From Anderseniella sp963700895 (GTDB taxonomy: Bacteria > Pseudomonadota > Alphaproteobacteria > Rhizobiales > Aestuariivirgaceae), in NCBI GenBank assembly GCA_963700895.1, contig CAVOZI010000021.1, positions 70,825 to 134,824 on the forward strand: a stretch of 64,000 nt of DNA. Reading direction: 5' to 3'. Shown here piece by piece: positions 24,148 to 33,359 of the stretch (positions within the stretch are counted from its first letter, which is position 1; each line of letters starts with the position of its first letter). Made by a program: the position numbers and the translations under genes. The notes below the pieces were generated by a model. The model saw only the letters and a program-made list of their open reading frames with translations. It did no database searches and was not told the DNA's origin.

Positions 24148-25131
24148 TTCCGGCGGCGGCGGATACATCAGCGAGCCGTCGAAGCGGATGCCGGGATCGC
24201 GGTCCCTGGCCAGCAGCAGCGGGCCGTCGAGGTCCACCACCTTGGCCATCTGCGCAATGATGTGGCCCGGCGCCATGGCCAGCGAGGTCGCCAGCATGCA
24301 GCCGATCATGATCTCGAAGCCCTGATCGCGCGCTGCGTGGGCCAGCGCCAGCGCCTCGGTCAGCCCCCCGGTCTTGTCGAGCTTGATGTTGATCGCTGTG
24401 TACTTGCCCTGAAGCTTGTGCAGGTCTTCCTTGCCGTGGGCGCTTTCGTCGGCACAGATCAGCACGTCCGTCTTGCCAAGGCCGCGCAGCGCCTCGTCGT
24501 CTCCGGCCGGCAGCGGCTGCTCGACCAGTTCGACCCCGGTCTCGGCGCATACGGCGAGGCGATTGTCCAGTTCGGCTGGGTTCCAGCCTTCGTTGGCGTC
24601 GATGATGAGCCGGGTGCCGGGCGCGGCGGCGCGAATGGCGCGCAGGCGCTCATCGTCGCCGTCACCGCCCAGCTTGATCTTGAGCAGCGGACGGGCAGAT
24701 GCACGGGCTGCGGCCTCGGCCATCTTCTCCGGCGTATCGAGGCTCAACGTATAGGCGGTGATGACCGGTTGCGGCTCTGCCGCCAGCCCCGCCAGTTTCC
24801 AGACCGGGGTGCCTGTCAGTTTCGCCTCAAGGTCCCAAAGGGCGCAGTCGAGGGCATTGCGGGCGGCGTGCAGCTTGAGCAGGCCCGGCACATCGGCGCG
24901 AGTGCAGCCCGCCTCGATGGCCGCGCGAGCGGCTTCAAGGTCGGCCACGGCGCCGTCGATGGTCTCCTCGTAGCGCGCATAGGGCACGCACTCGCCATGA
25001 CCCACCGCGCCGTCGCGCTCCAGCGTGACGTGCACCACCTCGGCGGATGTCTTGGAGCCGCGCGAAATGGTGAAGCTGCCGGCGATGGGCCAGCTTTCAT
25101 GGACGACGGTGAGCTTGACCGCAGACGCCAT
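24136..25131 (-). CDS. dgcA: Dipeptide epimerase / N-acetyl-D-glutamate racemase DgcA
   Basis: An enolase-superfamily enzyme of the L-Ala-D/L-Glu epimerase branch, 331 residues. The KxK pair is in LLKIKLGG (about residues 150-154), metal ligands in IIDANEGW, VELVEQPL and CADESAH, and the second base Lys in INIKLDKTGG. Next to dgcN it is more likely the N-acetyl-D-glutamate racemase of the DgcN-DgcA D-glutamate catabolic route described in marine bacteria than a murein peptide epimerase; both activities are possible. Its ATG shares one base with the dgcN stop (TGATG). Confidence 0.85.
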   Translation of the reverse strand: MASAVKLTVVHESWPIAGSFTISRGSKTSAEVVHVTLERDGAVGHGECVPYARYEETIDGAVADLEAARAAIEAGCTRADVPGLLKLHAARNALDCALWDLEAKLTGTPVWKLAGLAAEPQPVITAYTLSLDTPEKMAEAAARASARPLLKIKLGGDGDDERLRAIRAAAPGTRLIIDANEGWNPAELDNRLAVCAETGVELVEQPLPAGDDEALRGLGKTDVLICADESAHGKEDLHKLQGKYTAINIKLDKTGGLTEALALAHAARDQGFEIMIGCMLATSLAMAPGHIIAQMAKVVDLDGPLLLARDRDPGIRFDGSLMYPPPPELWG

Positions 25132-26141
25132 CAGGATGGGTAACGCTTCTGGATTTCATCGACGATGGGGCCGATGCCGGTACGGATCGGATCGACGCAA
25201 GGCAGGCCATGTTCCTTTGCCATCGTCTCCATGTAGACCCTGGCATCTTCCTCGGACAGCTTCTGCGTATTGATGCACAGCCCCACGCACTGGATGTCCG
25301 GGTTTGTCAACTGGCCCTCGACGATGGTGCGGTCAATAACCTGCTGGATGGTGGGCAGCGGGTGTTCGACGCCGCGCATCCTGGTGCGGGTGGGTTCATG
25401 GCAGACCACGAAACAGTCTGGCTGCGCGCCGTGCAGCAGGCCCAGCGTCACGCCGGCGAAGGAGGGGTGGAACAGCGAGCCCTGGCCTTCGATGCAGTCC
25501 CAGTGGTCGTCGTCGTTGGCCGGTGAAATCCACTCGGCAGCACCCGAGATGAAGTCGGCGATGACGGCGTCCAGCGCCACGCCACGGCCGGAGATCAGCA
25601 CGCCGGTCTGGCCGGTGGCGCGGAAGTCGGACTTCATGCCGCGCTTCTGCATTTCAACGTCGAGGGCGAGGGCTGTGTACTTCTTGCCGACCGAGCAGTC
25701 TGTGCCGACCGCGAGGACCCGCTTGCCGGACCGCTTCGTGCCCTTGCCGGTGGCGAAGGAGATGTCGGAGAAGCGAACGTCGTGCAGCTTGGCGCCGTGC
25801 TTTGCGGCGGCCTCGGCGATTGCCGGGATGGAAGACAGGCGCTTGTGCAGGCCGGTGGCCACGTTCATGCCGGCCTCGATGGCCTTGACGATCTCGGCGA
25901 CCCAGTGGTCCGGCAGCACGCCACCGGCATTCACAACGCCGACGACCATGGTGCGCGCGCCCTTGGCCACGGCTTCCTCGATGGACATGTCGGCAAGGCC
26001 GGTGTCGGCCTGGCAGTTGGGCAGACGCATCTGGCCAATGCACCACTCGGGGCGCCAGTCGACCACGCCTTGTGCGGTCTTGGCGGCCAGCTGGTCGTGC
26101 ACGTCACCGAGAAACAGGAGATAGGGGCGTTCGATGTCCAT
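25131..26141 (-). CDS. dgcN: D-glutamate N-acetyltransferase DgcN (DUF1611)
   Basis: A 336-residue DUF1611 protein. It has the P-loop-like VGTDCSVGKKYTALAL near residues 147-162 and the conserved HWDCIEGQGSLFHPSFAGVTLGLLHG. DUF1611 proteins linked to DgcA N-acetylate D-glutamate, after which DgcA racemises it so that the L-form can be deacetylated and used. The tight dgcN-dgcA coupling here is the same as in characterised loci. No dgcR-type regulator is adjacent. Confidence 0.85.
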   Translation of the reverse strand: MDIERPYLLFLGDVHDQLAAKTAQGVVDWRPEWCIGQMRLPNCQADTGLADMSIEEAVAKGARTMVVGVVNAGGVLPDHWVAEIVKAIEAGMNVATGLHKRLSSIPAIAEAAAKHGAKLHDVRFSDISFATGKGTKRSGKRVLAVGTDCSVGKKYTALALDVEMQKRGMKSDFRATGQTGVLISGRGVALDAVIADFISGAAEWISPANDDDHWDCIEGQGSLFHPSFAGVTLGLLHGAQPDCFVVCHEPTRTRMRGVEHPLPTIQQVIDRTIVEGQLTNPDIQCVGLCINTQKLSEEDARVYMETMAKEHGLPCVDPIRTGIGPIVDEIQKRYPS

Positions 26142-26271
26142 CTTTCAACTCATGCAATCTGTGTGGAGAAGGCGGCATTTAGCATGGTGAATGCTGCACT
26201 GCGCAAGAGGGCAGTGCGGCATGGGCGCTGGTGCCAGTTTGCATGGCTTCATGCCAGGCATTGCAGGGTGT

Positions 26272-26291
26272 GCCCCGGCTTTCGCCGGGGC
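26272..26291. repeat. Short GC-rich palindrome, dispersed-repeat type
   Basis: GCCCCGGCTTTCGCCGGGGC is a perfect 8-bp stem with a TTTC loop, in the 173-bp gap between dgcN and the GPR-like gene. The CCCCGGCTTTCGCCGGGG element recurs between genes in many alphaproteobacteria. It is followed 23 bp later by the end of the GPR-like gene and may act as its terminator. Confidence 0.6.
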
Positions 26292-26314
26292 GACGATTGC
26301 GGGTGAAGATGACC

Positions 26315-29300
26315 CTAGTGCTTCACGCGGCCTGCGGCCTCGGCCAGCATCAGGTAGACCTTGCCGGTTTCCGACGCCAGGCACTGGTCGACCAGTTCCT
26401 CGCCCGCCTCTGTTGCGGCGATCGTGTCGAGCAGTCGCTCGAACAGGCGGATGAAGCCGTCCACGCGCTGACGAACCAGCCGTTCGTCGCGATAGCCGGT
26501 GCGCACCTGGTCCATCAGCTTGCGGCCGCGGCCCTGGAACAGGCGATGGGTGTAAACCTGCGTCACGCCCTCGCGATAGGTCTTCTCCAGGTCCTTCGGC
26601 AAGCCGCCCTGCAGCGCTTCGTACACGTCGCGCGAGGCCGCGTTGAGCTTGGCAACCAGCGCCTCGGTTTCGCGGCTCGGCGACTTGCGCGCCGCGGCTG
26701 AGCGGCTGGCAGAGGTCTCAGGCTCGGCTTCGCCGGACAGCAGGCCGCCGAGGAAACGGCTCATCGACGGCTTGTCGCTGCCAGACCGGGCAGAAAGGGT
26801 GTCGTCCTGCGAAGGTTCGCTGCGCTCGGTTTTTCTGGCACCTGACGTCCGCGAAGCAGCGAGGGACGCAGATGCCTCAGTTTTTCCCGGCGAACGCCCC
26901 CGGCCCTCCGGCGGTATGTAGATGCCGGGACCCGACATCGACAGGGAAGTGGACTGGCGCTTGACCACGTCAGCCAGGGCGTTGAGCGCGGTGATCTGGT
27001 CGGCCACGACCTTGCGCATGGCATCGGCGGACGAGCGGGTTTCAGCCGGCAGTTCCAGTACGGCCCGGCGCAGTTCTGTGCGGGCGAACTCGATCTCGCG
27101 GACCACGTTGGCGGCGGCCTCGCGCATCTCGTCGGCGGTGGAGGAGAACTCCTCCGTAGAGCCGGACATGGTGGAGTTGAGCTGGCGAACCACTTCCTTG
27201 TGCTGCGCCATGATGTTGCGGGCGGCGCGGCTTACCTGCTCGTCGGAGATCGCCTCGATCTTCTTGATCTCTTCCTGCAGCTGGTCGGACGCGGCAGAGA
27301 ACTGCGACGCCATCAGGCGGCCAAGTTCGTCGGTGCGGCCATTGGCGTCGGTCAGCGACTGCTCCACGCGCTCCAGATAGCGGGCCATGATGCCGTCGAC
27401 TTCCTCGGACTTCTTGCCAAGTTTCGTCAGCAGTTCGGCCATCTGGGTGTCGCGGGTGTCCATCAGCCGGTCGATGCGATCGTTGAACACCTGCACGGCC
27501 CGCTCCACCTTGGCGGCTGTGCCGTCGAGACGCTCGGAGATCTTGCCGGAGGTGGCGTCAAGGCGGCCCACCAGCGAAGTCGAGACGGTGTCGATGCGCT
27601 GGTCGAGTTCACCGGCGGTTTCCTTGAGTGCGTCGGTGAGCAGCGTATACGCCTGGTCGAGATTGGTGGAAAACTTCGCCCCGGTTTCCTCAAGGCGGCG
27701 GGAGGCTTCGCCGGCGCGGGTCTCGAGCTCTCCGGCAGAGGAATTGAGCCTGCCGATGATGTCGGAGGCGTGACCCTCGAAGCGGCCGGATATGGCTTGC
27801 GTGCTTTCCTCGAGACTGTCTGCAAACGAGGTCGATGCACGGCCAAGTTCGCCGATCAGTTCGCGGGATGCGCCGTCGAGGCCCTCTGCGAAGGCGGTAC
27901 GGGCGGTGCCGAGCTCGTTGAACACGCGTTCGGCGCGCTCGTCGAGCATCTTCGAGAACGCCTCGCCGGCACTGTCCATGCGGTTGATGACGTCGCTGGT
28001 CATCTCTTCCAGCAGGGTGTTGGCAAGGTCGAAGCGCTTGCCCATGTCGCGCGAGTTGGCTTCAAGGCGCATGAACATCGCCTCGCCGGATTTCTCCATG
28101 GTCTCGGCAACGTCCTGCGTGGTCTTCTCGAAGCGCGAGGCCATCTCGGTGTTGGCCTTCTCGACGTGGGCGTACCACTGGGCGGTGGTCGAGTCGAGCT
28201 GGCCGGACATGCCCTCGATCTGGGTGAGCACGGTGCCGGAGCGTTCCTCCATCTGGCTCATCAGCGAGGTCATGGTGTCGGCCACGCTGTCGAGACGTGT
28301 AGTCAGGTCAGCCGAAGTGGTGTCGAGGCGGTCGGTGAGCAGCAGTGACACTTCGTCAAGACGGCTGGTCATGGCGCCCGACGAAGAATCGAGGCGGTCG
28401 GCCAGCGCGTTGGCGGTAGAGTCGAGCTTGCCGGTCATCTCGACCGAGGCTTCGTCCAGCACGTTGGCGATGCGCAAGGTGGCATCCTCGAGCCTGCCTG
28501 TCAGTTCGCCGGCATTGCTGTTGAGGCGCTCGGACAGCGAGCGGGTGGTCGTCTCCAGCTTGCCTGTCAGGTCTGCCGAGGTGCTGTCCAGCAGTTCGGC
28601 CAGCGCAGTGGTGGCATGCTGAAGCTTGCCGGTCAATTCGGCGGACGACGTGTTCAGACGTTCCGTCAGCGCCGAGGTGGTCTTGTCGAGGTTGCCGGTC
28701 ATGCCCAGAGAGGCCTGGTCGAGCAGTTCTGCCATGCGCGAAGTGGCGCTTTCGAGGCGAACCGCCACGGCGTCGGAGGTTTCCTCGATCTGGCCGGACA
28801 GCCGCGCCGTCGACTCGTCGATGTGGCCCGACATCAGCGAGGTGGCGGTCTCGACACGGTTGAACAGGGTGCCGGCCGAGGTTTCCAGCTTGCCGGTGAT
28901 CTCGTCGGTAATAGTCTCGAAACGCTTGAACAGGTCGCCGGAGGCCTTTTCCAGGGTGCCGGTCATCTTGCCGGACACGTCTTCCATGTAGGTGTAGACC
29001 TCGTCGCGGGCGGTGGCGACGTTCTGCACAAACTCTCCCGAGATCGACAGCAGCTTCTCGGTCAGCGAGTCGCCAGACAGGTCGAGTTGTTCGCCGACGG
29101 CGGCAGACGCCGCGGTCAGGCGTTCGGTGACCTTCTCCACCGAAGCATTGAGCAGGTTGGCCATTTCGCCGGTGGAGCCCTCGAGCCGGTTGGCAACACC
29201 GGTGCCTGCCTGCTCGATGGCCTGGGAGACCTTCTGGCCGCTTTCGTTGATGTAATCGAGCAGCGCCTCGGAGGAAATCTCGGTATTGCGGGCGATCTCT

Positions 29301-30940
29301 TCGCCAGAGGCGCGAAGCCGCTCGGCCACCTTGACGCTGGTGGTTTCGAGGCTTGAGGCCACCGTCTCGCCGGTCGTCTGAAGGCTTTCGACCACGTTGT
29401 TGCCGGCCGACTGCACCCGGTCGGTAACCTCGGTGCCCACTTCATTGAGGTTGCGCAGCACCACTTCGGAGGTGACCTGGACAGACTGGGCCACATCGTC
29501 GCCGACTGTCTTGAGCTGGCCGACGATGGCGTCGGACGTCGACTGCATCGTGGTCACGACATTGCCCGACGTCGAGCGAATGCTGTCCGAGACGGTATCG
29601 CCGGCGGAACTGATCAGGTTGGCGTTTTCCTGAGCCACGGTCCGCAGCTGTTCCGCAACGCTCGCCGAGGACGTCTCGACGGTCTGCACCACCTCGCCCG
29701 AGGCAGAGCGGATGTTGCCGGTAACGTCGTCGCCAACGGAGCGCAGCAGGCCTGCGGTCTCCTGCGCTGCGCCACGCAACTGGCCGGACATCGATGCGGT
29801 GATCTCCTCCAGCCCGCCGGACACTTCGCCGCGAACGGCGCGCAATTCTTCGAGGCTCTCGCGGATGGAGCCGGAGACGCTGCCCTCGAGCATGCGCAGG
29901 CTGTCGCCAAACTGCATGCCTTCGGCATTCAGTCGCTGGGCGGTATCCTGCATCACCGACACCTGGTTCGATACGTTGTCGGAGAACAGGCGCATCTCGG
30001 AAACCAGGGTGCCCGACATTTGCTCCATGCGAGCGGTCTGGCCGGAAATCTCGGTGCCGACATAGCTGGCGCGGCTGGAAATCTCGTCCACGGTGTGGGC
30101 CAGTTCGGCGGTGGTGTTCTTGAGGTTGTGCTCAAGGGCAGCCAGCGTCGACGAGGCGTTGGCGATCAGACCGGAGAGGCCCTGGGTGTTCTCTTCCAGG
30201 CGGCCGAGCAGGGGCTGCGCCTCGCTGCCGATCACGAGGCCGGTCTCGTGCAATGCGTTGCGCTGGCGTTCGAGGCCTTCGAGCATCAGCCGGATGCGTT
30301 CTTCGTTGGCGCCGAAGGCGCGCTCGATGTTGGCCACTTCCTTGTGGATCACGCCTTCGAGTTCGGAGGCGCGCTGTACTGCGTGTTCAACGCCGCCGAC
30401 CAGCTGATCGACCTCGCGTCGGACCAGTTGCGAGACCGAAGACAGGCTTTCGGTAGCGATGTCCTGCGGACGCACGAGGCGCATGGCCGTCTGCATCAGC
30501 GCCTGCGAGACATTGTTCATCTGGTTGGCGCGATAGATCAGGTAGCCGATGGTGAGGAAACCTGCGGCCGGCACCAGCGCAATCATCAAGGTGCGCATTG
30601 TAACGGGCAGGTTCTCGAAGCTGAACGGGCTGCCGAGCTGGGCAAGGGCGGGAACGTAAAGCACGATCCAGATCATCAGCCACACCATCGACACGACCAC
30701 TGCGGTCCAGATCGGCGTTGTCGAGGTGCGCCGGCGGATGGCGCTCAGCGAATTGGCGACGGAGGCGTCGTTCTCATTGGCGGGGTGGCCGCGCAGCATT
30801 GCTTCACGGCGGCGCTGCTCGCGCGTTTCCAAGCGGCGGCGCTCCATGGCCTCCTGCTGCACCTGCTGGTCGTCGGCTTGTTCAGCAGGCCGCCGGGTGC
30901 GGCGCGATGCGCGGCGCGGCTGGTTGACTTCACTCGACAT
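26315..30940 (-). CDS. Giant apolipoprotein-like coiled membrane protein, GPR/RgsE-like polar growth factor
   Basis: A 1541-residue protein. The N-terminus is basic and disordered; two membrane helices follow (TAVVVSMVWLMIWIVLYV near residues 79-96 and MIALVPAAGFLTIGYLIY near 119-136). Residues about 190-1290 are degenerate amphipathic repeats rich in Ser, Thr, Glu and Leu (such as LTGKLETTTRSLSERLN), like apolipoprotein A/E domains. A compact C-terminal domain (about 1420-1541) contains GLPKDLEKTYREGVTQVYTHRLFQ. This layout matches the growth pole ring protein of Agrobacterium and RgsE of Sinorhizobium, which organise polar growth. It is shorter than the Agrobacterium protein. The start at 30940 follows the family better than 30958. 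Confidence 0.8.
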   Translation of the reverse strand: MSSEVNQPRRASRRTRRPAEQADDQQVQQEAMERRRLETREQRRREAMLRGHPANENDASVANSLSAIRRRTSTTPIWTAVVVSMVWLMIWIVLYVPALAQLGSPFSFENLPVTMRTLMIALVPAAGFLTIGYLIYRANQMNNVSQALMQTAMRLVRPQDIATESLSSVSQLVRREVDQLVGGVEHAVQRASELEGVIHKEVANIERAFGANEERIRLMLEGLERQRNALHETGLVIGSEAQPLLGRLEENTQGLSGLIANASSTLAALEHNLKNTTAELAHTVDEISSRASYVGTEISGQTARMEQMSGTLVSEMRLFSDNVSNQVSVMQDTAQRLNAEGMQFGDSLRMLEGSVSGSIRESLEELRAVRGEVSGGLEEITASMSGQLRGAAQETAGLLRSVGDDVTGNIRSASGEVVQTVETSSASVAEQLRTVAQENANLISSAGDTVSDSIRSTSGNVVTTMQSTSDAIVGQLKTVGDDVAQSVQVTSEVVLRNLNEVGTEVTDRVQSAGNNVVESLQTTGETVASSLETTSVKVAERLRASGEEIARNTEISSEALLDYINESGQKVSQAIEQAGTGVANRLEGSTGEMANLLNASVEKVTERLTAASAAVGEQLDLSGDSLTEKLLSISGEFVQNVATARDEVYTYMEDVSGKMTGTLEKASGDLFKRFETITDEITGKLETSAGTLFNRVETATSLMSGHIDESTARLSGQIEETSDAVAVRLESATSRMAELLDQASLGMTGNLDKTTSALTERLNTSSAELTGKLQHATTALAELLDSTSADLTGKLETTTRSLSERLNSNAGELTGRLEDATLRIANVLDEASVEMTGKLDSTANALADRLDSSSGAMTSRLDEVSLLLTDRLDTTSADLTTRLDSVADTMTSLMSQMEERSGTVLTQIEGMSGQLDSTTAQWYAHVEKANTEMASRFEKTTQDVAETMEKSGEAMFMRLEANSRDMGKRFDLANTLLEEMTSDVINRMDSAGEAFSKMLDERAERVFNELGTARTAFAEGLDGASRELIGELGRASTSFADSLEESTQAISGRFEGHASDIIGRLNSSAGELETRAGEASRRLEETGAKFSTNLDQAYTLLTDALKETAGELDQRIDTVSTSLVGRLDATSGKISERLDGTAAKVERAVQVFNDRIDRLMDTRDTQMAELLTKLGKKSEEVDGIMARYLERVEQSLTDANGRTDELGRLMASQFSAASDQLQEEIKKIEAISDEQVSRAARNIMAQHKEVVRQLNSTMSGSTEEFSSTADEMREAAANVVREIEFARTELRRAVLELPAETRSSADAMRKVVADQITALNALADVVKRQSTSLSMSGPGIYIPPEGRGRSPGKTEASASLAASRTSGARKTERSEPSQDDTLSARSGSDKPSMSRFLGGLLSGEAEPETSASRSAAARKSPSRETEALVAKLNAASRDVYEALQGGLPKDLEKTYREGVTQVYTHRLFQGRGRKLMDQVRTGYRDERLVRQRVDGFIRLFERLLDTIAATEAGEELVDQCLASETGKVYLMLAEAAGRVKH

Positions 30941-31324
30941 GACTATGCTTCCCCGCAACTAAATCACTTACATCAACCAGACACACCGCACCGGAACTTC
31001 CGGCGGCCTCCGGGCTGTCTGACGACCGATTATCCCACGCGGCGGATGAAACACGAATCCCGAAGCTGGCGCCAGTACACCTTTATAGTGCGCTTGCGGC
31101 GGCATAGAGACGGAGTCCCACCCGTGCGTCCAACGATAAACCTTAATGCAAAAGCCATGGCGGTTCGACGCAAAATCCGGATATCAACTTCTATTTCTGC
31201 ACAATTGGTTAATGCGATGCTCGGAAATGAATCGAATTTGAACGGTTTTTGCAACCAGTCTTACGCATGTTTGGCCCACAATTCGCGCCGGGATGGAGCA
31301 GGGACGGCCGATGGAGAGTTTCGC
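30941..31324. other. Intergenic region between the GPR-like and Hpt genes
   Basis: This 384-bp divergent gap should contain the promoters of both genes. The stretch 31125-31290 is markedly richer in A and T than its surroundings. I see no convincing gene: the short reading frames on either strand lack family features. GGAGAG at 31313-31318 is the likely ribosome site of the Hpt gene. Confidence 0.5.
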
Positions 31325-31693
31325 GTGCACAATCAGCAACAGACAAGGCACGATGCGTCCAGGCATGGCGCGGACGTTATCGATTTCGATCATCTTGACC
31401 AGTACACCCTGGGCGATGCGGACTTGCAGGGCGAATTGCTGCGTCTGTTCAGCATCCAGCTTGAAAACCAGCTTGCCGAACTTTCAGCCTGCGCCGACGC
31501 TGGCGCATGGAAACAGGCCTCGCACACACTCAAAGGTGCTGCCCGGGCGGTGGGCGTTTGGCAAGTGGCCGACGTGGCGGAGCGGCTTGAAACGGCCGGC
31601 TTCGACGGCGGGGCGGGCGATGCCCGCGACCTCGAGGACCTGCGAAAGGCCCGCGACGCCTTCGTGGTTGAACTTGCCCGGCTGGCAGGCTAA
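31325..31693 (+). CDS. Orphan histidine phosphotransfer (Hpt) domain protein
   Basis: A 122-residue single-domain Hpt protein. Four-helix pattern with LLRLFSIQLENQLAEL and the phosphorylation motif ASHTLKGAARAVG, in which His67 is the acceptor. It starts with GTG at 31325, 6 nt after GGAGAG. Hpt proteins relay phosphoryl groups between hybrid kinases and response regulators, for example ChpT-CtrA cell-cycle control in alphaproteobacteria, but no kinase or regulator lies nearby. It diverges from the GPR-like gene. Confidence 0.82.
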   Translation: MHNQQQTRHDASRHGADVIDFDHLDQYTLGDADLQGELLRLFSIQLENQLAELSACADAGAWKQASHTLKGAARAVGVWQVADVAERLETAGFDGGAGDARDLEDLRKARDAFVVELARLAG

Positions 31694-31694
31694 C

Positions 31695-31721
31695 GCGGCG
31701 CCACAGGCGAGATGGCGCCGC
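31695..31721 (+). terminator. Hairpin after the Hpt gene
   Basis: GCGGCGCCA (31695-31703) and TGGCGCCGC (31713-31721) form a 9-bp stem with a 9-nt loop, starting 1 bp after the stop. No T-run follows, so it may be a weak terminator or an mRNA-stabilising hairpin. Confidence 0.5.
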
Positions 31722-31899
31722 CAGGTTCACTCCAAACCCTTGTGACGATCCGTTTCCTATTGTCGCACAAGTGCGTCACGGGTGCAGTTCCGCAATGGTT
31801 TCTGTTGCATTTTCGGCCCATCCGGCCTAGCTACAAGGCTGGGAAATATTGAGTGTATGCAAACAAGTTTGCATCACGTGCAGTAAACCGGAAAGCGAC

Positions 31900-32220
31900 A
31901 TGGCGAAGATCACCTTCATTGAACACAATGGCACCGAACACACCGTCGAGGGCGACAACGGCATGTCCGTCATGGAAGTGGCCGTAAAGAACATGGTGCC
32001 AGGCATCGATGCCGACTGCGGCGGCGCGTGCGCCTGCGCCACCTGCCACGTTTACCTGCAGGGCGAATGGGCCGAGAAGCTGGTCGAACGGTCCGAGATG
32101 GAAGAAGACATGCTCGACTTCGCTTTCGACGTGAAGGACTTATCGCGCCTGTCCTGCCAGATCCGCGTGTCCGACGACATTGACGGCCTCGTGCTGCGGG
32201 TTCCCGAAAAGCAGTTCTGA
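31900..32220 (+). CDS. [2Fe-2S] ferredoxin, adrenodoxin type
   Basis: A 106-residue vertebrate/adrenodoxin-type ferredoxin. The cluster ligands are Cys40, Cys46, Cys49 and Cys86 (C-x5-C-x2-C-x36-C in DADCGGACACATCH and LSCQIRV). Such ferredoxins donate electrons to cytochrome P450s, Rieske oxygenases or Fe-S assembly. It lies 55 bp before a matching ferredoxin reductase gene and is probably co-transcribed with it. The start at 31900 matches the family (MAKITFIEHNG); an upstream in-frame ATG would add an unrelated segment. Confidence 0.9.
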   Translation: MAKITFIEHNGTEHTVEGDNGMSVMEVAVKNMVPGIDADCGGACACATCHVYLQGEWAEKLVERSEMEEDMLDFAFDVKDLSRLSCQIRVSDDIDGLVLRVPEKQF

Positions 32221-32275
32221 GCAGCGGCGACCGGTCCCGGCTGCCTATCCACAATTCTTGAAGGAGACCTCGCCG

Positions 32276-33304
32276 ATGACAGCACAGGCGATTGAAACCG
32301 ATGTCGTGATCGTTGGAGCTGGCCCGTGCGGGCTGTTCGCGATCTTCGAGCTGGGCCTGCTCGACATCAAGTGCCACGTGGTCGACATTCTCGACAAGCC
32401 GGGCGGCCAGTGCGCCGAGCTGTACCCGGAAAAGCCGATCTACGACATTCCCGCGCTGCCGATCGTAACCGGCCAGGAACTGACCGACCGGTTGCTGGAA
32501 CAGGCGGCTCCGTTCAATCCGGCCTACCACTACAACCAGATGGTCACCGGCCTGAACCGCAAGGACGACGGCTCCTTCGAACTGGAAACCGATGGCGGGC
32601 TCAAGTTTCACTGCAAGGTGGTGGTCATTGCGGCCGGCGGCGGCAGCTTCCAGCCGAAGAAGCCGCCGATCCCCGGCATCGAGGGCTACGAAGGAACCAG
32701 CGTGTTCTATTCGGTCAAGCGGATGGAGGATTTCCGCAACAAGGACATCCTGATCGTCGGTGGCGGCGACTCGGCGCTGGACTGGGTGAACAACCTGCAG
32801 CCGCTGGCCAACTCCATGACCCTGCTGCACCGGCGCGATGAATTCCGCGCCGCCCCTGACAGTGTGAACAAGATGCGCGAGCTGGTGGCGTCGGGCAAGA
32901 TGAACCTGCACATCGGCCAGGTGACCGGCCTCAAGGGCGACAATGGCGTGCTGAGCGCGGCGACCGTCAAGGGCAAGGACGGCGAGTTCGACGTTGCCTG
33001 CAACACCATGCTGCCGTTCTTCGGGCTGACCATGAAACTGGGTCCGGTGGCCGACTGGGGGCTGAACCTGGAAGAAAACCTGATCCCGGTGGACACCGAA
33101 AAGTTCTCCACCTCAGAGAAGGGCATCTTTGCCATTGGCGACATCAACCATTATCCGGGCAAGCTGAAGCTCATCCTGTCGGGCTTCCACGAGGCCGCGC
33201 TGATGGCGCAGGAAGCCTTCCGCATCATCAATCCGGGCGAGCGTTTGCTGTTCCAGTACACCACGTCGTCATCGAACCTGCAGAAGAAGCTCGGTGTGGC
33301 GTGA
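32276..33304 (+). CDS. Ferredoxin-NADP+ reductase, thioredoxin reductase-like type
   Basis: A 342-residue flavoprotein of the TrxR-like FNR group (as in Rhodopseudomonas and Chlorobium). FAD motif VVIVGAGPCGLFAIFELG (residues 10-27), GGQCAELYPEKPIYDIP, NADP motif ILIVGGGDSALDWVNNL, and the ending GIFAIGDINHYPGKLKLILSGFHEAALMA. The CxxC of true thioredoxin reductases is absent. AAGGAG precedes the ATG. It should reduce the ferredoxin encoded just upstream. A terminator-like hairpin follows. Confidence 0.92.
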   Translation: MTAQAIETDVVIVGAGPCGLFAIFELGLLDIKCHVVDILDKPGGQCAELYPEKPIYDIPALPIVTGQELTDRLLEQAAPFNPAYHYNQMVTGLNRKDDGSFELETDGGLKFHCKVVVIAAGGGSFQPKKPPIPGIEGYEGTSVFYSVKRMEDFRNKDILIVGGGDSALDWVNNLQPLANSMTLLHRRDEFRAAPDSVNKMRELVASGKMNLHIGQVTGLKGDNGVLSAATVKGKDGEFDVACNTMLPFFGLTMKLGPVADWGLNLEENLIPVDTEKFSTSEKGIFAIGDINHYPGKLKLILSGFHEAALMAQEAFRIINPGERLLFQYTTSSSNLQKKLGVA

Positions 33305-33330
33305 CGCAGGCCGGCATTACGGATTAGGAT

Positions 33331-33359
33331 CGGGCGCATGAACACAACTCATGCGCCCG
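33331..33359 (+). terminator. Strong hairpin overlapping the start of the Crp/Fnr gene
   Basis: CGGGCGCATGA (33331-33341) and TCATGCGCCCG (33349-33359) form an 11-bp perfect stem with loop ACACAAC, followed by TTTCGTTT. It is the natural terminator of the ferredoxin-reductase unit, 26 bp after its stop. The ATG of the next gene (33338-33340) lies inside the left arm. Confidence 0.75.

Noticed and set aside
28400..29900. Repeats inside the GPR-like gene as a tandem DNA repeat or recombination hot spot
   Set aside because: The repeats are degenerate at the DNA level and explained by the amphipathic protein pattern.
31184..31393. 69-codon minus-strand frame in the GPR-Hpt gap
   Set aside because: No conserved features; overlaps the Hpt start region.
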